Shown here: one piece after another, positions 27,201-42,600 of the stretch
Numbering within the stretch: the first letter of the stretch is position 1
How the letters are laid out: each line of letters opens with the position of its first letter
Assembly: GCA_942159475.1 (NCBI GenBank)
Contig: OW804098.1
Location: 2,518,383 to 2,582,382 of the forward strand
Direction of reading: 5' to 3'
DNA: 64,000 bases
From: Sthenelais limicola
Lineage: Eukaryota; Annelida; Polychaeta; Phyllodocida; Sigalionidae
Notes under the pieces: generated by a model
What the model was told of the DNA's origin: nothing
Seen by the model: only the letters and a program-made list of their open reading frames with translations
Databases searched by the model: none
Program-made: the position numbers and the translations under genes

Positions 27201-30200
27201 CTTACAATAGGGGGTTTGTACTAGCATTAGTCAATGTTAGAACTTACAATAGGAGGTTTCACTAGCATTAGCCAGTGTTATAACTTACAATAGAGGGTTT
27301 TTACTAGCATTAGTCAGTGTTAGAACTTACAATAGGGGGTTTGTACTGGCATTAGTAATTGTTAGAACTTACAATAGGGGGTTTGTATTAGCATTAGTCA
27401 CTGTTAGAACTTACAATAGAGGGTTTGTACTAGCATTAGCCAGTGTTACAACTTACAATAGGGGGTTTGTACTAGCATTAGTCAATGTTAGAACTTACAA
27501 TAGGAGGTTTGACTAGCATTGGTCAGTGTTAGAACTTACAATAGAGGGTTTGTACTAGCATTAGTCAGTGTTAGAACTTACAATAGGGCTTTGTACTAGC
27601 ATTAGTCAGTGTTAGAACTTACAATAGAGGGTTTGTACTAGCATTAGTTAGTGTTAGAACTTACAATAGAGGGTTTGTACTTGCATTAGTCATTGTTAGA
27701 ACATACAATAGGGGGTTTGTATTAGCATTAGTCAGTGTTAGAACTTACAATAGAAGGTTTGTATTAGCATTAGTCATTGTTAGAACTTACAATAGGGGGT
27801 TTGTACTAGCATTAGTCATTGTTATTACTTACAATAGAGGGTTTGTACTAGCAATAGTTAGTGTTAGAACTTACAATAGAGGGTTTGTACTAGCATTAGT
27901 CAGTATTAGAACTTACAATAGAGGGTTTGTACTAGCATTAGCCAGTGTTATAACTTACAATAGAGGGTTTTTACTAGCATTAGTCAGTGTTAGAACTTAC
28001 AATAGGGTTTTTTTACTAGCATTAGTCAGTATTAGAACTTACAATAGAGGGTTTGTACTAGCATTAGCCAGTGTTACAACTTACAATAGGGGGTTTGTAC
28101 TAGCATTAGTCAATGTTAGAACTTACAATAGGAGATTTGACTAGCATTGGTCAGTGTTAGAACTTACAATAGAGGGTTTGTACTAGCATTAGTCAGTGTT
28201 ACAACTTACAATAGGGCTTTGTACTAGCATTAGTCAATGTTAGAACTTACAATAGGGCGTTTGTACTAGCATTAGCCAGTGTTATAACTTACAATAGGGG
28301 GTTTGTACTAGTATTAGTCAATGTTAGAACTTACAATAGGAGGTTTGACTAGCATTAGTCAGTATTTGAACTTACAATAGGGGGTTTGTACTAACATTAG
28401 TCAGTGTTAGAACTTACAAAAGAGGGTTTGTACTAGCATAAGTCAGTGTTAGAACTTACAATAGAGGGTTTGTTCTAGCATTAGTCAGTGTTAGAACTTA
28501 CAATAGGAGGTTTGACTTGCATTGGTCCGTGTTAGAACTTACAATAGAGGGTTTGTACTAGCATAAATCAGTGTTAGAAATTACAATAGGGGGTTTTTAC
28601 TAGCATTAGTCAGTATTAGAATATACAATAGGGGGTTTGTACTAGCATTAGTCATTGTTAGAACTTACAATAGAGGGTTTATACTAGCATTAGTTAGTGT
28701 TAGAACTTACAATAGAGGGTTTGTACTAGCATTAGTCAGTGTTAGAATATACAATAGGGGGTTTGTACTAGCATTAGTCCGTGTTAGAACTTACAATAGA
28801 GGGTTTGTACTAGCATAAATCAGTGTTAGAAATTACAATAGGGGGTTTTTACTAGCATTAGTCAGTATTAGAATATACAATAGGGGGTTTGTACTAGCAT
28901 TAGTCATTGTTAGAACTTACAATAGAGGGTTTATACTAGCATTAGTTAGTGTTAGAATTTACAATAGGGGGTTTGTACTAGCATAAGTCAATATTAGAAC
29001 TTACAATAGGGGGTTTGTATTAGCATTAGTAAGTGTTAGAACTTACAATAGAGGGTTTGTATTAGCATAAGTCAGTATTAGAACTTACAATAGCGGGTTT
29101 GTATTAGCATTAGTCAGTGTTAGAACTTACAATAGAGGGTTTGTACTAGCATTAGCCAGTGTTACAACTTACAATAGGGGGTTTGTACTAGCATTAGTCA
29201 ATGTTAGAACTTACAATAGGAGGTTTGACTAGCATTGGTCAGTGTTAGAACTTACAATAGAGGGTTTGTACTAGCATTAGTCAGTGTTAGAATATACAAT
29301 AGGGGGTTTGTACTAGCATTAGTCATTGTTATTACTTACAATAGGGGGTTTGTACTAGCATTAGTCACTGTTAGAACTTACAATAGGGGGTTTGTACTAG
29401 CATTAGTCAGTGTTAGAACTTACAATAGGGGGTTTGTATTATCATTAGTCAGTGTTAGAACTGACAATAGGGGGTTTGTACTAGCATTAGTTAGTGTTAG
29501 AACTTACAATAGGAGGTTTGTACTAGCATTAGTCAGTGTTAGAACTTACAATAGGGGGCTTGTACTAGCATTAGTCAGTATTAGAACTTACAAAAGAGGG
29601 TTTGTACTAGCATAAGTCAGTGTTAGAACTTACAATAGGGGGTTGTACTAGCATTAGTCATTGTTATTACTTACAATAGGGGGTTTGTACTAGCATTAGT
29701 CACTGTTAGAACTTACAATAGGGGGTTTGTACTAGCATTAGTCACTGTTAGAACTTACAATAGGGGGTTTGTATTATCATTAGTCAGTATTAGAACTTAC
29801 AATAGAGGGTTTGTACTAGCATTAGCCAGTGTTATAACTTACAATAGGGGGTTTGTACTAGCATTAGTCAATGTTAGAACTTACAATAGGAGGTTTCACT
29901 AGCATTAGCCAGTGTTATAACTTACAATAGAGGGTTTTTACTAGCATTAGTCAGTGTTAGAACTTACAATAGGGGGTTTGTACTGGCATTAGTAATTGTT
30001 AGAACTTACAATAGGGGGTTTGTATTAGCATTAGTCACTGTTAGAACTTACAATAGTGGGTTTGTACTAGCATTAGTCATTGTTAGAACTTACAATAGGG
30101 CGTTTGTACTAGCATTAGTTAGTGATAGAACTTACAATAGGGGGTTTGTACTAGCATTAGTCAGTATTAGAACTTACAAAAGAGGGTTTGTACTAGCATT

Positions 30201-33200
30201 AGTCATTGTTATAACTGACAATAGGGGGTTTGTGTTAGCAGTAGTCACTGTTAGAACTTACAATAGAGGGTTTGTACTAGAATTAGTCAGTGTTAGAACT
30301 TACAATAGGGGGTTTGTACTGGCATTAGTAATTGTTGGAACTTACAATAGGGGGTTTGTATTAGCATTAGTCACTGTTAGAACTTACAATAGTGGGTTTG
30401 TACTAGCATTAGTCATTGTTAGAACTTACAATAGGGCGTATGTACTAGCATTAGTCAGTGCTAGAACTTACAAAAGGGTTTTTTTATTAGCATTAGGCAT
30501 TGTTAGAATTTACAATAGGGGGTTTGTACTAGCATAAGTCAATATTAGAACTTACAATAGGGGGTTTGTATTAGCATTAGTAAGTGTTAGAACTTACAAT
30601 AGAGGGTTTGTATTAGCATAAGTCAGTATTAGAACTTACAATAGGGGGTTTGTATTAGCATAAGTCAGTATTAGAACTTACAATAGCGGGTTTGTATTAG
30701 CATTAGTCAGTGTTAGAACTTACAATAGAGGGTTTGTATTAGCATAAGTCAGTATTAGAACTTACAATAGGGGGTTTGTATTAGCATTAGTCAGTGTTAG
30801 AACTTACAATAGGGGGTTTGTACTAGCATTAGTCAGTATTAGAACTTACAATACGGGGCTTGTACTAGCATTAGTCAGTATTAGAACTTACAATTGAGGG
30901 TTTGTACTAGCAGTAGTCAGTGTTAGAACTTACAATAGAGGGTTTGTACTAGCATTAGTCAGTGTTAGAACTTACAATAGAGGGTTTGTTCTAGCATTAG
31001 TCATTGTTAGAACATACAATAGGGGGTTTGTACTAGCATTAGTCAGTGTTAGAACTTACAATAGATGGTTTGTATTAGCATTAGTCAGTGTTAGAACTTA
31101 CAATAGGGGGTTTGTACTAGCATTAGTCATTGTTATTACTTACAATAGAGGGTTTGTACTAGCAATAGTTAGTGTTAGAACTTACAATAGAGGGTTTGTA
31201 CTAGCATTAGTCAGTATTAGAACTTACAATAGAGGGCTTGTACTAGCATTAGCCAGTGTTATAACTTACAATAGAGGGTTTTTACTAGCATTAGTCAGTG
31301 TTAGAACTTACAATAGGGTTTTTTTACTAGCATTAGTCAGTATTAGAACTTACAATAGAGGGTTTGTACTAGCATTAGCCAGTGTTACAACTTACAATAG
31401 GGGGTTTGTACTTGCATTAGTCATTGTTAGAACTTACAATAGAGGGTTTGTACTAGCATTAGTTAGTGTTAAAACTACAATAGAGGGTTTGTACTTGCAT
31501 TAGTCATTGTTAGAACTTAAAATAGGGGGTTTGTACTAGCATTGGTCAGTGTTAGAACTTACAATAGAGGGTTTGTACTAGCATTAGTCAGTGTTAGAAC
31601 CTACAATAGGGCTTTGTACTAGCATTAGTCAGTGTTAGAACTTACAATAGAGGGTTTGTACTAGCATTAGTTAGTGTTAAAACTACAATAGAGGGTTTGT
31701 ACTTGCATTAGTCATTGTTAGAACTTACAATAGAGGGTTTGTACTAGCATTAGTTAGTGTTAAAACTACAATAGAGGGTTTGTACTTGCATTAGTCATTG
31801 TTAGAACATACAATAGGGGGTTTGTACTAGCATTAGTCAGTGTTAGAACTTACAATAGAAGGTTTGTATTAGCATTAGTCATTGTTAGAACTTACAATAG
31901 GGGGTTTGTACTAGCATTAGTCATTGTTATTACTTACAATAGAGGGTTTGTACTAGCAATAGTTAGTGTTAGAACTTACAATAGAGGGTTTGTACTAGCA
32001 TTAGTCAGTATTAGAACTTACAATAGAGGGTTTGTACTAGCATTAGCCAGTGTTGTAACTTACAATAGAGGGTTTTTACTAGCATTAGTCAGTGTTAGAA
32101 CTTACAATAGGGTTTTTTTACTAGCATTAGTCAGTATTAGAACTTACAATAGAGGGTTTGTACTAGCATTAGCCAGTGTTACAACTTACAATAGGGGGTT
32201 TGTACTAGCATTAGTCAATGTTAGAACTTACAATAGGAGGTTTGACTAGCATTGGTCAGTGTTAGAACTTACAATAGAGGGTTTGTACTAGCATTAGTCA
32301 GTGTTACAACTTACAATAGGGCTTTGTACTAGCATTAGTCAATGTTAGAACTTACAATAGGGCGTTTGTACTAGCATTAGCCAGTGTTATAACTTACAAT
32401 AGGGGGTTTGTACTAGTATTAGTCAATGTTAGAACTTACAATAGGAGGTTTGACTAGCATTAGTCAGTATTTGAACTTACAATAGGGGGTTTGTACTAAC
32501 ATTAGTCAGTGTTAGAACTTACAAAAGAGGGTTTGTACTAGCATAAGTCAGTGTTAGAACTTACAATAGAGGGTTTGTACTAGCATTAGTCAGTGTTAGA
32601 ACTTACAATAGGAGGTTTGACTAGCATTGGTTCGTGTTAGAACTTACAATAGAGGGTTTGTACTAGCATAAATCAGTGTTAGAAATTACAATAGGGGGTT
32701 TTTACTAGCATTAGTCAGTATTAGAATATACAATAGGGGGTTTGTACTAGCATTAGTCATTGTTAGAACTTACAATAGAGGGTTTATACTAGCATTAGTT
32801 AGTGTTAGAATTTACAATAGGGGGTTTGTACTAGCATAAGTCAATATTAGAACTTACAATAGGGGGTTTGTATTAGCATTAGTAAGTGTTAGAACTTACA
32901 ATAGAGGGTTTGTATTAGCATAAGTCAGTATTAGAACTTACAATAGCGGGTTTGTATTAGCATTAGTCAGTGTTAGAACTTACAATAGAGGGTTTGTACT
33001 AGCATTAGCCAGTGTTACAACTTACAATAGGGGGTTTGTACTAGCATTAGTCAATGTTAGAACTTACAATAGGAGGTTTGACTAGCATTGGTCAGTGTTA
33101 GAACTTACAATAGAGGGTTTGTACTAGCATTAGTCAGTGTTAGAACTTACAATAGGGCTTTGTACTAGCATTAGTCAGTGTTAGAACTTACAATAGAGGG

Positions 33201-33600
33201 TTTGTACTAGCATTAGTTAGTGTTAGAACTTACAATAGAGGGTTTGTACTTGCATTAGTCATTGTTAGAACATACAATAGGGGGTTTGTATTAGCATTAG
33301 TCAGTGTTAGAACTTACAATAGAAGGTTTGTATTAGCATTAGTCATTGTTAGAACTTACAATAGGGGGTTTGTACCAGCATTAGTCATTGTTATTACTTA
33401 CAATAGAGGGTTTGTACTAGCAATAGTTAGTGTTAGAACTTACAATAGAGGGTTTGTACTAGCATTAGTCAGTATTAGAACTTACAATAGAGGGTTTGTA
33501 CTAGCATTAGCCAGTGTTATAACTTACAATAGAGGGTTTTTACTAGCATTAGTCAGTGTTAGAACTTACAATAGGGTTTTTTTACTAGCATTAGTCAATG
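24236..33600. repeat. large second copies of 12-19 kb array segments
   Basis: The segment from about 24236 to 27415 matches about 12270-15445 at an offset near 11,970 bp. From about 27420 to 33590 the sequence matches about 12810-18980 at an offset near 14,600-14,610 bp. Markers include the rare unit with TTGGAACTTAC (15725 and 30333) and GCGTATGTACTAGC (15829 and 30436). As a result a 2,638-bp stretch is tandemly repeated (26597 and 29235). Edges are read by eye. Confidence 0.7.
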
Positions 33601-36600
33601 TTAGAACTTACAATAGGAGATTTGACTAGCATTGGTCAGTGTTAGAACTTACAATAGAGGGTTTGTACTAGCATTAGTCAGTGTTACAACTTACAATAGG
33701 GCTTTGTACTAGCATTAGTCAATGTTAGAACTTACAATAGGGCGTTTGTACTAGCATTAGCCAGTGTTATAACTTACAATAGGGGGTTTGTACTAGTATT
33801 AGTCAATGTTAGAACTTACAATAGGAGGTTTGACTAGCATTAGTCAGTATTTGAACTTACAATAGGGGGTTTGTACTAACATTAGTCAGTGTTAGAACTT
33901 ACAAAAGAGGGTTTGTACTAGCATAAGTCAGTGTTAGAACTTACAATAGAGGGTTTGTTCTAGCATTAGTCAGTGTTAGAACTTACAATAGGAGGTTTGA
34001 CTTGCATTGGTCCGTGTTAGAACTTACAATAGAGGGTTTGTACTAGCATAAATCAGTGTTAGAAATTACAATAGGGGGTTTTTACTAGCATTAGTCAGTA
34101 TTAGAATATACAATAGGGGGTTTGTACTAGCATTAGTCATTGTTAGAACTTACAATAGAGGGTTTATACTAGCATTAGTTAGTGTTAGAACTTACAATAG
34201 AGGGTTTGTACTAGCATTAGTCAGTGTTAGAATATACAATAGGGGGTTTGTACTAGCATTAGTCCGTGTTAGAACTTACAATAGAGGGTTTGTACTAGCA
34301 TAAATCAGTGTTAGAAATTACAATAGGGGGTTTTTACTAGCATTAGTCAGTATTAGAATATACAATAGGGGGTTTGTACTAGCATTAGTCATTGTTAGAA
34401 CTTACAATAGAGGGTTTATACTAGCATTAGTTAGTGTTAGAATTTACAATAGGGGGTTTGTACTAGCATAAGTCAATATTAGAACTTACAATAGGGGGTT
34501 TGTATTAGCATTAGTAAGTGTTAGAACTTACAATAGAGGGTTTGTATTAGCATAAGTCAGTATTAGAACTTACAATAGCGGGTTTGTATTAGCATTAGTC
34601 AGTGTTAGAACTTACAATAGAGGGTTTGTACTAGCATTAGCCAGTGTTACAACTTACAATAGGGGGTTTGTACTAGCATTAGTCAATGTTAGAACTTACA
34701 ATAGGAGGTTTGACTAGCATTGGTCAGTGTTAGAACTTACAATAGAGGGTTTGTACTAGCATTAGTCAGTGTTAGAATATACAATAGGGGGTTTGTACTA
34801 GCATTAGTCATTGTTATTACTTACAATAGGGGGTTTGTACTAGCATTAGTCACTGTTAGAACTTACAATAGGGGGTTTGTACTAGCATTAGTCAGTGTTA
34901 GAACTTACAATAGGGGGTTTGTATTATCATTAGTCAGTGTTAGAACTTACAATAGAGGGTTTGTACTAGCATTAGCCAGTGTTATAACTTACAATAGGGG
35001 GTTTGTACTAGCATTAGTCAATGTTAGAACTTACAATAGGAGGTTTCACTAGCATTAGCCAGTGTTATAACTTACAATAGAGGGTTTTTACTAGCATTAG
35101 TCAGTATTAGAACTTACAATAGGGTTTTTTTACTAGCATTAGTCAGTATTAGAACTTACAATAGAGGGTTTGTACTAGCATTAGCCAGTGTTATAACTTA
35201 CAATAGGGGGTTTGTACTAGCATTAGTCAATGTTAGAACTTACAATAGGAGGTTTGACTAGCATTGGTCAGTGTTAGAACTTACAATAGAGGGTTTGTAC
35301 TAGCATTAGTCAGTGTTAGAACTTACAATAGGGGGTTTGTACTAGCATTAGTCAATGTTGGAACTTACAAAAGGGGGTTTGTACTAGCATTAGCCAGTGT
35401 TAGAACTTACAATAGGGGGTTTGTATTAGCATTAGTCAGTGTTATAACTTACAATAGAGGGTTTTTACTAGCATTAGCCAGTGTTATAACTTACAATAGG
35501 GGGTTTGTACTAGTTTTAGTCAATGTTAGAACTTACAATAGGAGGTTTGACTAGCATTAGTCATTGTTATTACTTACAATAGGGGGTTTGTACTAGCATT
35601 AGTCAGTGTTAGAACTTACAATAGGGGGTTTGTATTATCATTAGTCAATGTTAGAACTTACAATAGAGGGTTTGTACTAGCATTAGTCATTGTTAGAACT
35701 TAAAATAGGGGGTTTGTACTAGCATTAGTCAGTGTTAGAACTTACAATAGTGGGTTTGTACTAGCATTAGTCATTGTTATTACTTACAATAGGGGGTTTG
35801 TACTAGCATTAGTCACTGTTGGAACTTACAATAGGGCTTTGTACTAGCATTAGTCATTGTTAGAACTTACAATAGTGGGTTTGTACTAGCATTAGTCATT
35901 GTTATTACTTACAATAGGGGGTCTGTACTAGCATTAGTCAGTGGTAGAACTTACAATAGTGGTTTTGTACTAGCATTAGTTAGTGTTAGAACTTACAATA
36001 GGAGGTTTGTACTAGCATTAGTTAGTGTTAGAACTTACAATAGGGGGTTTGTACTAGCATTAGTCAGTATTAGAACTTACAAAAGAGGGTTTGTACTAGC
36101 ATTAGTCACTGTTATAACTGACAATAGGGGGTTTGTGTTAGCAGTAGTCACTGTTAGAACTTACAATAGAGGGTTTGTACTAGAATTAGTCACTGTTAGA
36201 ACTTACAATAGGGGGTTTGTACTGGCATTAGTAATTGTTAGAACTTACAATAGGGGGTTTGTATTAGCATTAGTCACTGTTAGAACTTACAATAGTGGGT
36301 TTGTACTAGCATTAGTCATTGTTAGAACTTACAATAGGGCATTTGTACTAGCATTAGTTAGTGATAGAACTTACAATAGGGGGTTTGTACTAGCATTAGT
36401 CAGTATTAGAACTTACAAAAGAGGGTTTGTACTAGCATTAGTCATTGTTATAACTGACAATAGGGGGTTTGTACTAGCATTAGTCACTGTTATAACTGAC
36501 AATAGGGGGTTTGTGTTAGCAGTAGTCACTGTTATAACTTACAATAGAGGGTTTGTACTAGAATTAGTCAGTGTTAGAACTTACAATAGGGGGTTTGTAC

Positions 36601-39600
36601 TGGCATTAGTAATTGTTGGAACTTACAATAGGGGGTTTGTATTAGCATTAGTCACTGTTAGAACTTACAATAGTGGGTTTGTACTAGCATTAGTCATTGT
36701 TAGAACTTACAATAGGGCGTATGTACTAGCATTAGTCAGTGCTAGAACTTACAAAAGGGTTTTTTTATTAGCATTAGGCATTGTTAGAATTTACAATAGG
36801 GGGTTTGTACTAGCATAAGTCAATATTAGAACTTACAATAGGGGGTTTGTATTAGCATTAGTAAGTGTTAGAACTTACAATAGAGGGTTTGTATTAGCAT
36901 AAGTCAGTATTAGAACTTACAATAGGGGGTTTGTATTAGCATAAGTCAGTATTAGAACTTACAATAGCGGGTTTGTATTAGCATTAGTCAGTGTTAGAAC
37001 TTACAATAGAGGGTTTGTATTAGCATAAGTCAGTATTAGAACTTACAATAGGGGGTTTGTATTAGCATTAGTCGGTGTTAGAACTTACAATAGGGGGTTT
37101 GTACTAGCATTAGTCAGTATTAGAACTTACAATACGGGGCTTGTACTAGCATTAGTCAGTATTAGAACTTACAATTGAGGGTTTGTACTAGCAGTAGTCA
37201 GTGTTAGAACTTACAATAGAGGGTTTGTACTAGCATTAGTCAGTGTTAGAACTTACAATAGAGGGTTTGTTCTAGCATTAGTCATTGTTAGAACATACAA
37301 TAGGGGGTTTGTACTAGCATTAGTCAGTGTTAGAACTTACAATAGATGGTTTGTATTAGCATTAGTCAGTGTTAGAACTTACAATAGGGGGTTTGTACTA
37401 GCATTAGTCATTGTTATTACTTACAATAGAGGGTTTGTACTAGCAATAGTTAGTGTTAGAACTTACAATAGAGGGTTTGTACTAGCATTAGTCAGTATTA
37501 GAACTTACAATAGAGGGCTTGTACTAGCATTAGCCAGTGTTATAACTTACAATAGAGGGTTTTTACTAGCATTAGTCAGTGTTAGAACTTACAATAGGGT
37601 TTTTTTACTAGCATTAGTCAGTATTAGAACTTACCATAGAGGGTTTGTACTAGCATTAGCCAGTGTTACAACTTACAATAGGGGGTTTGTACTAGCATTA
37701 GTCAATGTTAGAACTTACAATAGGAGGTTTGACTAGCATTGGTCAGTGTTAGAACTTACAATAGAGGGTTTGTACTAGCATTAGTCAGTGTTAGAACTTA
37801 CAATAGGGCTTTGTACTAGCATTAGTCAGTATTAGAACTTACAATAGAGGGTTTGTACTAGCATTAGCCAGTGTTACAACTTACAATAGGGGGTTTGTAC
37901 TAGCATTAGTCATTGTTATTACTTACAATAGGGGGTTTGTACTAGCATTAGTCAGTGTTAGAACTTACAATAGGGGGTTTGTATTATCATTAGTCAATGT
38001 TAGAACTTACAATAGAGGGTTTGTACTAGCATTAGTCATTGTTAGAACTTAAAATAGGGGGTTTGTACTAGCATTGGTCAGTGTTAGAACTTACAATAGG
38101 GCTTTGTACTAGCATTAGTCAGTGTTAGAACTTACAATAGAGGGTTTGTACTAGCATTAGTTAGTGTTAAAACTACAATAGAGGGTTTGTACTTGCATTA
38201 GTCATTGTTAGAACTTACAATAGAGGGTTTGTACTAGCATTAGTTAGTGTTAAAACTACAATAGAGGGTTTGTACTTGCATTAGTCATTGTTAGAACATA
38301 CAATAGGGGGTTTGTACTAGCATTAGTCAGTGTTAGAACTTACAATAGAAGGTTTGTATTAGCATTAGTCATTGTTAGAACTTACAATAGGGGGTTTGTA
38401 CTAGCATTAGTCATTGTTATTACTTACAATAGAGGGTTTGTACTAGCAATAGTTAGTGTTAGAACTTACAATAGAGGGTTTGTACTAGCATTAGTCAGTA
38501 TTAGAACTTACAATAGAGGGTTTGTACTAGCATTAGCCAGTGTTGTAACTTACAATAGAGGGTTTTTACTAGCATTAGTCAGTGTTAGAACTTACAATAG
38601 GGTTTTTTTACTAGCATTAGTCAGTATTAGAACTTACAATAGAGGGTTTGTACTAGCATTAGCCAGTGTTACAACTTACAATAGGGGGTTTGTACTAGCA
38701 TTAGTCAATGTTAGAACTTACAATAGGAGGTTTGACTAGCATTGGTCAGTGTTAGAACTTACAATAGAGGGTTTGTACTAGCATTAGTCAGTGTTACAAC
38801 TTACAATAGGGCTTTGTACTAGCATTAGTCAATGTTAGAACTTACAATAGGGCGTTTGTACTAGCATTAGCCAGTGTTATAACTTACAATAGGGGGTTTG
38901 TACTAGTATTAGTCAATGTTAGAACTTACAATAGGAGGTTTGACTAGCATTAGTCAGTATTTGAACTTACAATAGGGGGTTTGTACTAACATTAGTCAGT
39001 GTTAGAACTTACAAAAGAGGGTTTGTACTAGCATAAGTCAGTGTTAGAACTTACAATAGAGGGTTTGTACTAGCATTAGTCAGTGTTAGAACTTACAATA
39101 GGAGGTTTGACTAGCATTGGTCCGTGTTAGAACTTACAATAGAGGGTTTGTACTAGCATAAATCAGTGTTAGAAATTACAATAGGGGGTTTTTACTAGCA
39201 TTAGTCAGTATTAGAATATACAATAGGGGGTTTGTACTAGCATTAGTCATTGTTAGAACTTACAATAGAGGGTTTATACTAGCATTAGTTAGTGTTAGAA
39301 TTTACAATAGGGGGTTTGTACTAGCATAAGTCAATATTAGAACTTACAATAGGGGGTTTGTATTAGCATTAGTAAGTGTTAGAACTTACAATAGAGGGTT
39401 TGTATTAGCATAAGTCAGTATTAGAACTTACAATAGCGGGTTTGTATTAGCATTAGTCAGTGTTAGAACTTACAATAGAGGGTTTGTACTAGCATTAGCC
39501 AGTGTTACAACTTACAATAGGGGGTTTGTACTAGCATAAATCAGTGTTAGAAATTACAATAGGGGGTTTTTACTAGCATTAGTCAGTATTAGAATATACA

Positions 39601-42600
39601 ATAGGGGGTTTGTACTAGCATTAGTCATTGTTAGAACTTACAATAGAGGGTTTATACTAGCATTAGTTAGTGTTAGAACTTACAATAGAGGGTTTGTACT
39701 AGCATTAGTCAGTGTTAGAATATACAATAGGGGGTTTGTACTAGCATTAGTCCGTGTTAGAACTTACAATAGAGGGTTTGTACTAGCATAAATCAGTGTT
39801 AGAAATTACAATAGGGGGTTTTTACTAGCATTAGTCAGTATTAGAATATACAATAGGGGGTTTGTACTAGCATTAGTCATTGTTAGAACTTACAATAGAG
39901 GGTTTATACTAGCATTAGTTAGTGTTAGAATTTACAATAGGGGGTTTGTACTAGCATAAGTCAATATTAGAACTTACAATAGGGGGTTTGTATTAGCATT
40001 AGTAAGTGTTAGAACTTACAATAGAGGGTTTGTATTAGCATAAGTCAGTATTAGAACTTACAATAGCGGGTTTGTATTAGCATTAGTCAGTGTTAGAACT
40101 TACAATAGAGGGTTTGTACTAGCATTAGTCCGTGTTAGAACTTACAATAGAGGGTTTGTACTAGCATAAATCAGTGTTAGAAATTACAATAGGGGGTTTT
40201 TACTAGCATTAGTCAGTGTTAGAACTTACAATAGAGGGTTTGTACTAGCATTAGCCAGTGTTACAACTTACAATAGGGGGTTTGTACTAGCATTAGTCAA
40301 TGTTAGAACTTACAATAGGAGGTTTGACTAGCATTGGTCAGTGTTAGAACTTACAATAGAGGGTTTGTACTAGCATTAGTCAGTGTTAGAATATACAATA
40401 GGGGGTTTGTACTAGCATTAGTCATTGTTAGAACTTACAATAGAGGGTTTATACTAGCATTAGTTAGTGTTAGAACTTACAATAGAGGGTTTGTACTAGC
40501 ATTAGTCAGTGTTAGAATATACAATAGGGTGTTTGTACTAGCATTAGTCCGTGTTAGAACTTACAATAGAGGGTTTGTACTAGCATAAATCAGTGTTAGA
40601 AATTACAATAGTGGGTTTTCACTAGCATTAGTCAGTATTAGAATATACAATAGGGGGTTTGTACTAGCATTAGTCATTGTTAGAACTTACAATAGAGGGT
40701 TTATACTAGCATTAGTTAGTGTTAGAATTTACAATAGGGGGTTTGTACTAGCATAAGTCAATATTAGAACTTACAATAGGGGGTTTGTATTAGCATTAGT
40801 AAGTGTTAGAACTTACAATAGAGGGTTTGTATTAGCATAAGTCAGTATTAGAACCTACAATAGCGGGTTTGTATTAGCATTAGTCAGTGTTAGAACTTAC
40901 AATAGAGGGTTTGTACTAGCATTAGCCAGTGTTACAACTTACAATAGGGGGTTTGTACTAGCATTAGTCAATGTTAGAACTTACAATAGGAGGTTTGACT
41001 AGCATTGGTCAGTGTTAGAACTTACAATAGGGCTTTGTACTAGCATTAGTCAGTGTTAGAACTTACAATAGAGGGTTTGTACTAGCATCAGTTAGTGTTA
41101 GAACTTACAATAGAGGGTTTGTACTTGCATTAGTCATTGTTAGAACATACAATAGGGGGTTTGTATTAGCATTGGTCAGTGTTAGAACTTACAATAGAGG
41201 GTTTGTACTAGCATTAGTCAGTGTTAGAACTTACAATAGGGCTTTGTACTAGCATTAGTCAGTGTTAGAACTTACAATAGAGGGTTTGTACTAGCATTAG
41301 TTAGTGTTAGAACTTACAATAGAGGGTTTGTACTTGCATTAGTCATTGTTAGAACATACAATAGGGGGTTTGTATTAGCATTAGTCAGTGTTAGAACTTA
41401 CAATAGAAGGTTTGTATTAGCATTAGTCATTGTTAGAACTTACAATAGGGGGTTTGTACTAGCATTAGTCATTGTTATTACTTACAATAGAGGGTTTGTA
41501 CTAGCAATAGTTAGTGTTAGAACTTACAATAGAGGGTTTGTACTAGCATTAGTCAGTATTAGAACTTACAATAGAGGGTTTGTACTAGCATTAGCCAGTG
41601 TTATAACTTACAATAGAGGGTTTTTACTAGCATTAGTCAGTGTTAGAACTTACAATAGGGTTTTTTTACTAGCATTAGTCAGTATTAGAACTTACAATAG
41701 AGGGTTTGTACTAGCATTAGCCAGTGTTACAACTTACAATAGGGGGTTTGTACTAGCATTAGTCAATGTTAGAACTTACAATAGGAGGTTTGACTAGCAT
41801 TGGTCAGTGTTATAACTTACAATAGAGGGTTTGTACTAGCATTAGTCAGTGTTACAACTTACAATAGGGCTTTGTACTAGCATTAGTCAATGTTAGAACT
41901 TACAATAGGGCGTTTGTACTAGCATTAGCCAGTGTTATAACTTACAATAGGGGGTTTGTACTAGTATTAGTCAATGTTAGAACTTACAATAGGAGGTTTG
42001 ACTAGCATTAGTCAGTATTTGAACTTACAATAGGGGGTTTGTACTAACATTAGTCAGTGTTAGAACTTACAAAAGAGGGTTTGTACTAGCATAAGTCAGT
42101 GTTAGAACTTACAATAGAGGGTTTGTACTAGCATTAGTCAGTGTTAGAACTTACAATAGGAGGTTTGACTTGCATTGGTCCGTGTTAGAACTTACAATAG
42201 AGGGTTTGTACTAGCATAAATCAGTGTTAGAAATTACAATAGGGGGTTTTTACTAGCATTAGTCAGTATTAGAATATACAATAGGGGGTTTGTACTAGCA
42301 TTAGTCATTGTTAGAACTTACAATAGAGGGTTTATACTAGCATTAGTTAGTGTTAGAACTTACAATAGAGGGTTTGTACTAGCATTAGTCAGTGTTAGAA
42401 TATACAATAGGGGGTTTGTACTAGCATTAGTCATTGTTAGAACTTACAATAGGGGGTTTGTACTAGTATTAGTCAGTGTTTGAATTTACAATTTGGGGAT
42501 TGTATTAGCCTTAGTCACTGTTACAGATCTACAGTTGGGGGTTTGTTTAAGTAATAGTGATTGTTTTTACTTATAAAAACTGTTTTGTACTAGCATTAGT

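Noticed and set aside
6503..40588. About a dozen open frames of 76-227 codons with VRTYNRGFVLALVS repeats as a gene family
   Set aside because: They are windows of the 42-bp array between 1-2-base indels, starting and ending wherever indels fall. Near-identical copies reflect block duplication of the array.
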